Source: Pseudomonas sp. 10S4
Lineage (GTDB): Bacteria > Pseudomonadota > Gammaproteobacteria > Pseudomonadales > Pseudomonadaceae
Reading direction: 5' to 3'
DNA: 64,000 bases
Assembly: GCF_034344865.1 (NCBI RefSeq)
Contig: NZ_CP133774.1
Span: 1,612,001-1,676,000, forward strand
Shown: piece after piece, positions 16,783 through 25,497 of the stretch
How the letters are laid out: every line of letters starts with the position of its first letter
Position numbering within the stretch: the stretch's first letter is position 1
Made by a program: the position numbers and the translations under genes
The notes under the pieces: generated by a model
What the model was told of the DNA's origin: nothing
The model's database searches: none
The model's input: the letters and a program-made list of their open reading frames with translations, nothing else

Positions 16783-18105
16783 GTGAACCAAAACTGGCAT
16801 GGCACCCTGATTCGCCACATGCTGTTGCTGGTCACCGCCTGCCTGGTGATCGGCTTGATTACCGGCTACTACGGCTGGAGCCTCGCGGCGGGCCTGGGTC
16901 TTTACCTGGCCTGGACGCTCAAGCAGCTATCGCGCCTGCACGAATGGCTGCGCCTACATAAACCCGATGAAGCACCGCCCGATGGCTATGGCTTGTGGGG
17001 CGAAGTGTTCGACAGCATTTATCACCTGCAACGCCGCGACCAACGAGTGCGCGGGCGCCTGCAAGCGGTGATCGACCGGGTCCAGGAGTCCACCGCCGCG
17101 CTCAAAGACGCGGTGATCATGCTCGACAGCGACGGCAACCTGGAATGGTGGAACCGCGCCGCCGAGACCCTGCTCGGCCTCAAGACTCCGCAAGACAGCG
17201 GCCAACCGGTGACCAATCTGGTGCGCCATCCGCGCTTCAAGGAATACTTCGAGCAGGACAGCTACGCCGAGCCGCTGGAAATCCCTTCGCCGATTAATGA
17301 TCGCCTACGCATTCAGCTGTACATCACTCGCTACGGCAACAACGAACACTTAATGCTGGTACGCGACGTCACGCGCATCCATCAGCTGGAGCAGATGCGC
17401 AAAGACTTCATCGCCAACGTTTCCCACGAGCTGCGCACGCCGCTGACGGTGATCTGCGGCTATCTGGAAACCCTGCTCGACAACGTCGAGGACGTGAACC
17501 CGCGCTGGACCCGCGCCTTGCAGCAGATGCAACAGCAAGGTGGGCGCATGCAGACCTTGCTCAACGACCTGCTGCTACTGGCCAAACTGGAAGCCACCGA
17601 TTACCCGTCGGACAACCAGCCGGTGCCCATCGACGGCTTGCTGAAATCGATCAAGAGCGATGCTCAACAGTTGTCCGCGCAAAAGAATCAGCGCATCACC
17701 CTGGAAGCCGACCCGACGATCCTGCTCAAGGGCAGCGAAGCCGAATTGCGCAGTGCGTTCTCCAACCTGGTGTTCAACGCGGTGAAATACACCCCGGCCG
17801 AAGGCAATATCCGCATTCGCTGGTGGGGCGATGAACAAGGCGCGCACCTGAGCGTGCAGGATTCCGGGATCGGCATCGACAGCAAACACCTGCCGCGCCT
17901 GACCGAGCGCTTCTACCGCGTCGATTCCAGCCGCAACTCCAACACCGGGGGCACCGGCCTTGGGCTGGCGATCGTCAAACACGTACTGCTGCGCCATCGT
18001 GCGCGGATGGAAATCAGCAGCGTGCCGGGGCATGGCAGCACCTTTACCTGCCATTTCGCGCCGGCCCAGGTGACCAAAACCCGGGTTATCAGCGCGGCCG
18101 ACTAG
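16783..18105 (+). CDS. phoR: Phosphate sensor histidine kinase PhoR
   Basis: 440 residues from a GTG start. A short hydrophobic N-terminus (residues 10-45) anchors it to the inner membrane; a PAS domain spans about 95-200; the HisKA box has His215 in NVSHELRTPLT; the ATPase domain has an N-box (FSNLVFNAVKYTP), DSGIGID and GGTGLGLAIVKH. It has almost no periplasmic loop, as usual for PhoR, which senses phosphate through PstSCAB and PhoU. It is in an operon with phoB. Confidence 0.96.
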   Translation: MNQNWHGTLIRHMLLLVTACLVIGLITGYYGWSLAAGLGLYLAWTLKQLSRLHEWLRLHKPDEAPPDGYGLWGEVFDSIYHLQRRDQRVRGRLQAVIDRVQESTAALKDAVIMLDSDGNLEWWNRAAETLLGLKTPQDSGQPVTNLVRHPRFKEYFEQDSYAEPLEIPSPINDRLRIQLYITRYGNNEHLMLVRDVTRIHQLEQMRKDFIANVSHELRTPLTVICGYLETLLDNVEDVNPRWTRALQQMQQQGGRMQTLLNDLLLLAKLEATDYPSDNQPVPIDGLLKSIKSDAQQLSAQKNQRITLEADPTILLKGSEAELRSAFSNLVFNAVKYTPAEGNIRIRWWGDEQGAHLSVQDSGIGIDSKHLPRLTERFYRVDSSRNSNTGGTGLGLAIVKHVLLRHRARMEISSVPGHGSTFTCHFAPAQVTKTRVISAAD

Positions 18106-18228
18106 TACCGGCCAGCACTCGCCACTAGTCAATCCACATGTCAGCCGCTACATTGGCTGTCTTGTGCCTGCCCTTCAGGCACCGTATTTCCCCCTTATTT
18201 GAATACACGGAAACCGCAAAACTCCATC

Positions 18229-19568
18229 ATGGACCCATCCCCTGGCTTGACCCTCGCGACACTCTTCGCCGATTTCGGCATGATTCTTTTTGCTCTGATC
18301 CTGGTTTTGCTCAACGGATTTTTCGTTGCGGCGGAATTTGCCATGGTCAAACTGCGCTCGACCCGGGTCGAGTCCATCGCTGAAAAAACGGCTGGCGCGG
18401 ACACATCCTGCGCACCGTGCACAGTCAGCTCGATGCGTACCTCTCGGCCTGCCAGTTGGGTATCACCCTCGCCTCCCTGGGCCTGGGTTGGGTCGGCGAG
18501 CCGGCTTTCGCACACATCCTCGAACCGATGCTCGGTGCCGTCGGCGTGCAATCGCCGGAAGTGATCAAAGGCGTGTCGTTCTTTGCCGCGTTCTTCGTCA
18601 TTTCGTACCTGCACATCGTGGTCGGTGAGCTGGCGCCCAAGTCGTGGGCCATTCGCAAACCGGAGCTGCTGTCGCTCTGGACCGCCGTGCCGCTGTACCT
18701 GTTCTACTGGGCGATGTACCCGGCCATTTACCTGCTAAATGCCAGCGCCAACACGATCCTGCGAATCGCCGGCCAGGGTGAACCCGGCCCGCATCACGAG
18801 CACCATTACAGCCGTGAAGAACTGAAACTGATCCTGCACTCCAGCCGTGGCCAGGACCCGAGCGACCAAGGCATGCGTGTTTTGGCGTCGGCCGTGGAAA
18901 TGGGCGAACTGGAAGTGGTGGACTGGGCCAACTCCCGGGAAGACCTGGTGACGCTGGAGTTCAACGCGCCGCTCAAGGAAATCCTCGCGCTGTTCCGTCG
19001 CCACAAGTTCAGCCGTTACCCGGTGTACGACAGCGACCGTCAGGAGTTCGTCGGCCTGCTGCACATCAAGGATCTACTGCTGGAATTGGCCGCTCTGGAC
19101 CACATTCCCGAGTCGTTCAACCTGGCGGAGCTGACCCGCCCGCTGGAGCGCATTTCGCGGCACATGCCGCTGTCGCAATTGCTGGAACAGTTCCGCAAGG
19201 GCGGCTCGCACTTCGCCGTGGTCGAAGAAGCCGACGGCAACATCATCGGCTACCTGACCATGGAAGACGTGCTGGAAGTGTTGGTGGGCGACATTCAGGA
19301 CGAACACCGCAAGGCCGAACGCGGGATCCTCGCGTATCAGCCGGGTAAGCTGCTGGTACGCGGCGATACGCCGCTGTTCAAGGTTGAACGCCTGCTGGGC
19401 ATCGACCTGGACCACATCGAAGCCGAAACCCTCGCCGGGCTGGTCTACGAAACCCTGAAACGGGTGCCGGAAGAGGAAGAAGTGCTGGAAGTCGAAGGGC
19501 TGCGGATCATCATCAAGAAGATGAAAGGACCGAAGATCATTTTGGCCAAGGTGTTGATGCTGGATTGA
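18229..19568 (+). CDS. CNNM/CorC-type transporter-associated membrane protein, single-base frameshift
   Basis: Two frames join into 446 residues when the run of six A at about 18384-18389 is read as seven (giving ESIAEKNGWRGHILRTVHSQLDAYLSACQLG in the family's usual pattern). Domains: DUF21/CNNM membrane region with four hydrophobic segments (1-200), two CBS domains (about 220-340, KFSRYPVYD and VVEEADGNIIGYLTMEDVLE), and a C-terminal CorC/HlyC domain. Such proteins are linked to Mg2+/Co2+ efflux; the old hemolysin name is misleading. Start ATG 18229 is chosen over an upstream TTG. The order after phoR matches other pseudomonads. Confidence 0.88.
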
Positions 19569-19593
19569 TTGCAACACCGTTGGCGGGCGGGCT

Positions 19594-19749
19594 CTTGTGG
19601 CGAGGGAGCTTGCTCCCGCTGGGCTGCGAAGCGGCCCCTAAACCCCGCAGCCGCATAGATCCTGACACACCGCATTCATAGGCTTTGGGACGGCTTCGCC
19701 ATCCAACGGGGGCAAGCCCCCTCGCCACAGCAAGCCCCCTCGCCACAAT
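19594..19749. repeat. REP/REPIN pair
   Basis: Two oppositely oriented copies of a GTGGCGAGGGAGCTTGCTCCC-like palindromic unit (the second degenerate and partly doubled near 19711-19748) flank about 70 bp. They lie between convergent genes. Confidence 0.75.
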
Positions 19750-19764
19750 TTATCTACCTCGCGC

Positions 19765-20667
19765 TCACTGCTTGCCCAACGCAAAGTTGGGCAACGCGCC
19801 TACCGGTTGATTGAACTGGTACGGTATCGACACCAACCCCAAACCGGTATTGCGCTGCACCACAAAATGCAGGTGCGGCCCGCTGCTGTTGCCGGTGTTG
19901 CCCGATAGCGCCAACGCACTGCCGACCACCACCCGCTGACCTTCGCGCACGCTCACCGAGCCTTGCTTGAGGTGCAGGTACACGCCCATGGTCCCGTCAT
20001 CGTGCAACACCCGTACGAAATTACCTGACGGATCATTGCCACGGCCGTTCTGGTCATTCTCGGTTTTCACCACCATGCCGGCTCGCGCCGCAATGATCGG
20101 CGTGCCTTCAGGCATGGCGATGTCCAAGGCGTAGCGGTTCTTGGCGCCAAAGTGGCTGTATTGGCCATTGGCGCCCTGGCTCAAGCGAAACGGACCACCG
20201 AGCCACGGGAAGGGATAACGATAGCTCTGAGCGGCGCCTGAAGGGTCGCCCATGGAGTATTGGAAGCTCGGGGTATACACCAGCGGCTTGCCGCCGGTAA
20301 TCGCCGTCAGCAGCGCCAGCCGCGAGTTACTGCGCGCCGGCAAAACCCGGCGTATCGGCTGGCTCGGCGCCCCCTTGACGTTACTCAACCCGGCAAAGCT
20401 CAGCTCGACCTCCACCGGCGCATACAAGTCGTTGCGCACAAACACCACATCCACGCCCTTCTGCTTCTTGATGTCGAGGTACACCTGACGCTCAAGGTGC
20501 TCGACCATCCGGTCCCGAAAGACGAATACCTGAGAGCCTTTCGTGGGTTGGTCGCTGTAGGAGACCACGCCATTGGCATCGGTGGATTTGTAAATGGTCA
20601 TGGCCACAGCCGAGGTGGAGGCCATGAAAAGACCACAGAAAAACAGCAGGCGCGCGAGCATTGGCAA
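19765..20667 (-). CDS. Secreted M23-family peptidase with DUF4124 N-terminus
   Basis: 300 residues with a signal peptide (cleavage near AVA-M, residue 22). A DUF4124-type segment (MTIYKSTDANGVVSYSDQ) follows, then a linker, then the M23/LytM domain (about 165-285), with HLH-like GPHLHFVV as the second metal motif. The usual HxxxD motif reads RYALD here, a variant common in this subfamily as I recall, so catalytic competence is not certain. A role in periplasmic peptidoglycan remodelling is inferred. It is conserved in this position after the CorC-like gene in Pseudomonas. Confidence 0.85.
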   Translation of the reverse strand: MPMLARLLFFCGLFMASTSAVAMTIYKSTDANGVVSYSDQPTKGSQVFVFRDRMVEHLERQVYLDIKKQKGVDVVFVRNDLYAPVEVELSFAGLSNVKGAPSQPIRRVLPARSNSRLALLTAITGGKPLVYTPSFQYSMGDPSGAAQSYRYPFPWLGGPFRLSQGANGQYSHFGAKNRYALDIAMPEGTPIIAARAGMVVKTENDQNGRGNDPSGNFVRVLHDDGTMGVYLHLKQGSVSVREGQRVVVGSALALSGNTGNSSGPHLHFVVQRNTGLGLVSIPYQFNQPVGALPNFALGKQ

Positions 20668-20781
20668 GAGTCTGTCGAGGAAGGCCTGGGGAGGAGCCTA
20701 GCAGGTGCAATGGACCTGGGTAGTCGGCAGATGTTTCAAAATGGGGGACTTCAGGAAAGAGGTGTGGTGAATTTGATGGCC

Positions 20782-20851
20782 CCTTCGCGAGCAAGCCCGC
20801 TCCCACATTGGAATGCATTTCAAATGTGGGAGCTAGCTTGCTCGCGATAGC
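20782..20851. repeat. REPIN
   Basis: Inverted pair of the CGCGAGCAAGCCCGCTCCCACA / TGTGGGAG..CTTGCTCGCGA unit (arms about 24 bp), between the M23 peptidase gene start and the response regulator stop. Confidence 0.8.
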
Positions 20852-20871
20852 GGACTGGCAGGCGACGAAGA

Positions 20872-21825
20872 TTACGCGCCGGGAACGAAATGCTTCTGCG
20901 CCGTACCACGGGCAATCAGGCGGGAGATGTAGTCGAGCTTCTGTGCATCCTGATCGACAAAGCGAAAGGTCAGTTGCAGCCAGTCGCTGTCAGGTTTTTG
21001 CTCGTGGGCAACGATGGCGTGCAGGTAACCATTGAGGCGCGCGGTTTCGGCGTTGTCGCCCTGCTCCATGTCGAGCACAGCGCTTTCGAGGACTTGCGGC
21101 AGAATGTCGGCGCGCTTGACCACCAGCAGTGCTTCCTTGAGGCTCAAGGCTTTGATCACGCACGGCTGGGTGCCGCTCGACAGGCGCAACTGGCCCTGGC
21201 CACGACCGCCGCTATTGGTTGCCGCAGCAACCGGTGCCTTGACCGGCGGACTGTTGAGCAAACCACGGGACGGCGCAGCTGCAGGTGTCGGTGCGGCAAC
21301 GGCGACAGGCTTGGCGAACGGATTGACCGGGGCGGCCGATGGCGCTGCCACAGCGGCTTTGCCGCCGGTCAATGCGCTCAGGGAGTCGTTGCCGAATGCC
21401 GAGTTCATTTTGGTCGGGGCGCTGTTCATCAAGGTATCGAGCTTGCCGACCTTGTTCAGGGCCTGCTTGACCTTGGTCAGCAGTTGCTCGTTGGTGAACG
21501 GCTTGCTGACGTAACCGGATACGCCGGCCTGAATCGCCTGGACCACGTTCTCTTTGTCGCCACGGCTGGTCACCATCACGAACGGCATGGTCTTGAGGTT
21601 GTCTTGCTCGCGGCACCATGTCAGCAGTTCCAGGCCAGACATTTCCGGCATTTCCCAGTCGCACAGCACCAGGTCGAACGCTTCTTTGGCCAGCATCGCC
21701 TGGGCCTTTTTACCGTTGACGGCGTCTTCAGTCCGGATACCCGGGAAGTAGTTGCGCAGGCACTTTTTTACCAGGTCACGAATGAACGACGCATCGTCCA
21801 CGACCAACACACTGATCTTGCTCAT
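20872..21825 (-). CDS. Response regulator with unusual C-terminal output domain
   Basis: 317 residues. The receiver domain (1-125) has Asp10-Asp11, phospho-acceptor Asp56 in LCDWEMPEMSG, a Thr/Ser at VTSRG and Lys in SKPF. A long Ala/Pro-rich low-complexity linker (about 150-205) leads to a 100-residue C-terminal domain (LKALSLKEALLVVKRADILPQVLESAVLDMEQ) that I cannot assign; no helix-turn-helix is evident. By position it corresponds to the regulator beside phoU in P. aeruginosa. It may act by protein contact rather than DNA binding, but this is inference. Confidence 0.85.
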   Translation of the reverse strand: MSKISVLVVDDASFIRDLVKKCLRNYFPGIRTEDAVNGKKAQAMLAKEAFDLVLCDWEMPEMSGLELLTWCREQDNLKTMPFVMVTSRGDKENVVQAIQAGVSGYVSKPFTNEQLLTKVKQALNKVGKLDTLMNSAPTKMNSAFGNDSLSALTGGKAAVAAPSAAPVNPFAKPVAVAAPTPAAAPSRGLLNSPPVKAPVAAATNSGGRGQGQLRLSSGTQPCVIKALSLKEALLVVKRADILPQVLESAVLDMEQGDNAETARLNGYLHAIVAHEQKPDSDWLQLTFRFVDQDAQKLDYISRLIARGTAQKHFVPGA

Positions 21826-21945
21826 CCAACACCCCTATAAAAATCCCGGCAAGCATAACGCTGGCTGATGGCACATTGCCAAAACTCTTCAGTCACGCCG
21901 GGACTTTTCGTTCGCGGGTGCTGCGTTTTAATTCGACCTCACAAA

Positions 21946-21977
21946 CAAAAACGCCCGACCAAAAGGCCGGGCGTTTT
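21946..21977 (-). terminator. Rho-independent terminator of phoU
   Basis: Stem AAAACGCCCGGCC / GGTCGGGCGTTTT read on the minus strand with flanking T-run, 12 bp past the phoU stop. It ends the pst-phoU transcript. Confidence 0.85.
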
Positions 21978-21989
21978 ACTCAGGCAATC

Positions 21990-22751
21990 TTACTTATCGT
22001 CAGCTTTGCCCGGAACATTAGCGGTTTCACCACTTGTGCCTTCAACTTCTTCTTTCATCCGTTTGAGGCCCAGGTGACGCACGTCGGTGCCGCGCACCAG
22101 GTAAATCACCAGCTCAGAGATATTGCGCGCGTGGTCGCCGATCCGTTCCAGGGAACGCAGCACCCAAATGATGCTCAAGACCCGCGAGATAGAGCGTGGG
22201 TCTTCCATCATGTAGGTTGCGAGTTCACGCAGGGCGGTCTTGTATTCGCGGTCGATGATCTTGTCGTACTGGGCCACCGACAACGCCAGGTCAGCGTCGA
22301 AGCGAGCAAAGGCGTCTAGCGCATCGCGAACCATGTTGCGCACCTGGTCGCCGATATGGCGTACCTCGACGTAACCGCGCGGGGCCTCGCCTTCTTCGCA
22401 CAACTGGATGGCGCGACGGGCGATCTTGGTCGCTTCGTCACCGATGCGCTCCAGGTCAATCACCGACTTGGAGATGCTGATGATCAAACGCAAGTCGGAC
22501 GCTGCCGGCTGACGACGGGCCAGAATGCGCAGGCACTCTTCGTCGATGTTGCGTTCCATCTGGTTGATCTGGTCATCAATCTCGCGCACCTGCTGAGCCA
22601 GGCCGGAGTCGGCCTCGATCAGCGCGGTCACCGCGTCGTTGACTTGCTTCTCCACCAGCCCGCCCATGGCCAGGAGGTGGCTGCGCACTTCCTCAAGCTC
22701 GGCGTTGAACTGCGCGGAAATGTGGTGGGTAAGGCCTTCTTTACTAATCAT
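21990..22751 (-). CDS. phoU: Phosphate signalling protein PhoU
   Basis: 253 residues made of two PhoU three-helix repeats. The metal-binding signature E(R)IGDEATKIA lies near residue 104 and its counterpart LERIGDHARNISE near residue 205. PhoU links the Pst transporter to PhoR and shuts off the Pho regulon in phosphate-rich conditions. It is the last gene of the pst run and is followed by a terminator. The C-terminal tail (EVEGTSGETANVPGKADDK) is an ordinary variable extension. Confidence 0.97.
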   Translation of the reverse strand: MISKEGLTHHISAQFNAELEEVRSHLLAMGGLVEKQVNDAVTALIEADSGLAQQVREIDDQINQMERNIDEECLRILARRQPAASDLRLIISISKSVIDLERIGDEATKIARRAIQLCEEGEAPRGYVEVRHIGDQVRNMVRDALDAFARFDADLALSVAQYDKIIDREYKTALRELATYMMEDPRSISRVLSIIWVLRSLERIGDHARNISELVIYLVRGTDVRHLGLKRMKEEVEGTSGETANVPGKADDK

Positions 22752-22822
22752 GTTGGCGTCCTTGGAGCGTCCGGTAAGGTGCGGTGGACCGCAGCGTCAG
22801 TTCAGTGAACAACCACAGCTTC

Positions 22823-23669
22823 CTAGCCGTAGCGACCGGTGATGTAGTCTTCGGTCTGCTTCTTCGCCGGATTGGTGAACAGGGTGTCGGTGTCGCCAAA
22901 TTCCACCAGTTTGCCCATGTACATGAACGCCGTGTAGTCGGAAACCCGCGCGGCCTGTTGCATGTTGTGGGTCACGATGACGATGGTGAACTTCGATTTC
23001 AGTTCGTAGATCAGCTCTTCGACTTTCAAGGTGGAGATCGGGTCGAGGGCCGAGCACGGTTCGTCCATCAAGAGGATGCGCGGGGTCACCGCGAGCGACC
23101 GCGCGATGCACAGACGCTGCTGCTGCCCTCCGGAGAGTCCGGAACCGGGCGCGCGCAACCGGTCGCGCACCTCCTTCCAGAGCCCGGCCTTGGTCAGGCA
23201 GCTCTCGACGAGGAAGTCTTTCTCATCGTTGGAGGCACGCTTGCCGGTGAGGGTGAGCCCGGCGATGACGTTGTCGTAGATCGACATGGCCGGGAACGGG
23301 TTGGGCTTCTGGAACACCATGCCGATGCGTCTTGACGCGGCGTCGACGACGTCTTGCGTTCGGGGTCGGTAGATGTCCTCACCGTCGAGGAGGACTTCAC
23401 CGGCGAGGCTCGCGGACGGCCACGAGCTCGTGCATCCGGTTCAGGATGCGCAGGAACGTGGACTTGCCGCAGCCGGACGGGCCGATGAAGGCCGTCACAC
23501 GCTGTTTCGGGATGTTCATGCTGACGTCGTACAACGCTTGTTTGTCGCCGTAGAACAGGCTCAGGCCCGGCACTTCGATGGCCACGGTTTCCTGTTCGAG
23601 ACTCAGGCTCTGCTTATCGCGGCCCAGGGCCGACATGTTGATGCCGTGAGTATGTGTTTCGTGCTGCAT
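22823..23669 (-). CDS. pstB: Phosphate ABC transporter ATPase PstB, mosaic gene with one extra base
   Basis: Removing one G/C at about 23419-23421 joins two frames into 281 residues ([13 protein letters not shown]). Walker [10 protein letters not shown], signature LSGGQQQR, Walker B ILLMDEP and switch THNM are all present. The first 85 residues and the last 65 ([14 protein letters not shown]...ITGRYG) match Pseudomonas PstB. The centre, about 23040-23470, does not: [31 protein letters not shown] and [18 protein letters not shown] resemble actinobacterial PstB, and codons turn to CTC, GTC and GAG. Recombination or a chimeric assembly are both possible. It energises PstCA with the neighbouring genes. 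Confidence 0.88.
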
Positions 23670-23706
23670 GGGAGGCTCCCTGTGCTAACAAATTCGGTTC
23701 GGTTTT

Positions 23707-23792
23707 TGTGGGAGCGAGCTTGCTCGCGATGGCATCACTGCGGTTTCAACTTAAACCGCGTCGCCTGCATCGCGAGCAAGCTCGCTCCCACA
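23707..23792. repeat. REPIN between pstA and pstB
   Basis: Inverted pair TGTGGGAGCGAGCTTGCTCGCGA / TCGCGAGCAAGCTCGCTCCCACA about 40 bp apart, inside the pst run. It could attenuate or stabilise the mRNA between pstA and pstB. Confidence 0.85.
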
Positions 23793-23811
23793 TAGAAATC
23801 AGTGCTGCAAA

Positions 23812-25482
23812 TCAGCTATCCAGCGCTTTGTATTTTTCGCGCAGGTGGTTTCGAATCCACACGGCCGACAAGTTCAACGTGGCGATCACTAGCACCAGCA
23901 ACAGCGCCGTGGCGTACACCAATGGCCGTGCGGCTTCGACGTTCGGGCTCTGGAAGCCGACGTCATAAATATGGAAGCCCAAGTGCATGATCTTCTGGTC
24001 AAGGTGCAGGTACGGGTAGTTGCCGTCCACCGGCAGCGACGGCGCCAGTTTCACCACACCCACCAGCATCAGCGGCGCCACTTCACCAGCGGCACGCGCC
24101 ACAGCGAGGATCATGCCGGTCATCATCGCCGGGCTGGCCATCGGCAGCACGATCTTCCACAAGGTTTCAGCCTTGGTCGCGCCGAGGGCCAACGAGCCCT
24201 CACGCACGGTGCGAGGAATCCGCGCCAGGCCTTCTTCGGTGGCCACGATCACCACCGGCACAGCCAGCAGCGCCAGGGTCAGCGAGGCCCAAAGCAGACC
24301 CGGCGTACCGAAGGTCGGCGCCGGCAAGGCTTCGGGGAAGAAGATCCGGTCCACCGAGCCACCGAGTACGTAGACGAAGAAACCCAGACCGAACACACCG
24401 TAAACAATCGCCGGAACACCTGCCAGGTTGTTCACCGCGATGCGGATAATCCGCGTCAGGGTGTTCTGCTTGGCGTATTCACGCAGGTAAACCGCTGCCA
24501 GTACGCCGAACGGAGTCACGATCATCGCCATGATCAACGTCATCATCACGGTGCCGAAAATCGCCGGGAAGATCCCGCCTTCAGTGTTTGCTTCACGCGG
24601 GTCGTCGCTGAGGAATTCCCAGACCTTGCCGAAGTAGAAACTGACCTTGGTGAAGGTGCTCATGGCGTTCGGCTGATAGGCGTGAACCACCTTGCCAATG
24701 CCGATTTCGAGCTCTTTGCCGTTGGCGTCGCGAGCGGTCAGGCTGTCACGGTTGAACTGGGCGTGCAGGTCGGACAGGCGTGCTTCGATGTCTTGATAAC
24801 GGGCGTTCAGTTCAGCCTTTTCAGCGTCCATGTCGGCTTGAGCGGTGGCGTCGAGTTTACCGGCCAGTTCCAGTTTGCGACCGTGCAGACGGATGCGTTC
24901 CAGACCGGCGTTGATCGCGCCGATGTCGGATTTCTCAAGGCTCTTGAGCTGTGCTGCGAGCTTGTTGACGCGGTCCACACGGGCCTGTAACTCCGGCCAG
25001 GCAGCTTCGCCCTCGGCGATGACCTTGCCGTCCTGCTTGACGTTAACGAGGTAGCCGTAGAAGTTGCCCCACTCGCGACGCTCGATGGTCATCAACTCTC
25101 GCGGCGTCGTCTGGTTGGTCAGCCACTCGCCGACGATCCAGGTGAAGTCGTTGCCGTTCAAGTCACGGTTGCCGACCTTGATCAGCTCGCGGGTCATGAA
25201 TTCCGGCCCAACATCGGGCACCGGCAGGCCAGCGGTTTTCAAGCGCTCACGCGGCACTTCTTCTTTCTGCACCACTTCGCCGATGACCAGGTGATTGGCC
25301 TGGCCCGGTACGTCGTAGTTGGCGTGGATCAGGTCTGCCGGCCAAAAATGGCCCAGACCGCGCACGGCAATCACTGCCAGCAAGCCAATGGTCATGATGA
25401 CCGCGATGGACACCGCGCCACCGCTGATCCAGACGCCGGGGGCGCCGCTCTTGAACCATCCATTCAGGGAGTTCTGTTTCAC
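23812..25482 (-). CDS. pstA: Phosphate ABC transporter permease PstA, long form
   Basis: 556 residues, much longer than the 296-residue E. coli PstA. A first transmembrane helix (20-42) is followed by a 270-residue periplasmic insertion rich in charged coiled-coil-like sequence (about 165-250, RVDRVNKLAAQLKSLEKSD...). The C-terminal half is the canonical permease, with the inner-membrane loop REGSLALGATKAETLWKIVLPMASP that contacts PstB. The long form is usual in Pseudomonas. It works with PstC, PstB and PstS to import phosphate. Confidence 0.95.
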   Translation of the reverse strand: MKQNSLNGWFKSGAPGVWISGGAVSIAVIMTIGLLAVIAVRGLGHFWPADLIHANYDVPGQANHLVIGEVVQKEEVPRERLKTAGLPVPDVGPEFMTRELIKVGNRDLNGNDFTWIVGEWLTNQTTPRELMTIERREWGNFYGYLVNVKQDGKVIAEGEAAWPELQARVDRVNKLAAQLKSLEKSDIGAINAGLERIRLHGRKLELAGKLDATAQADMDAEKAELNARYQDIEARLSDLHAQFNRDSLTARDANGKELEIGIGKVVHAYQPNAMSTFTKVSFYFGKVWEFLSDDPREANTEGGIFPAIFGTVMMTLIMAMIVTPFGVLAAVYLREYAKQNTLTRIIRIAVNNLAGVPAIVYGVFGLGFFVYVLGGSVDRIFFPEALPAPTFGTPGLLWASLTLALLAVPVVIVATEEGLARIPRTVREGSLALGATKAETLWKIVLPMASPAMMTGMILAVARAAGEVAPLMLVGVVKLAPSLPVDGNYPYLHLDQKIMHLGFHIYDVGFQSPNVEAARPLVYATALLLVLVIATLNLSAVWIRNHLREKYKALDS

Positions 25483-25497
25483 AGACTTCTACCTTTC

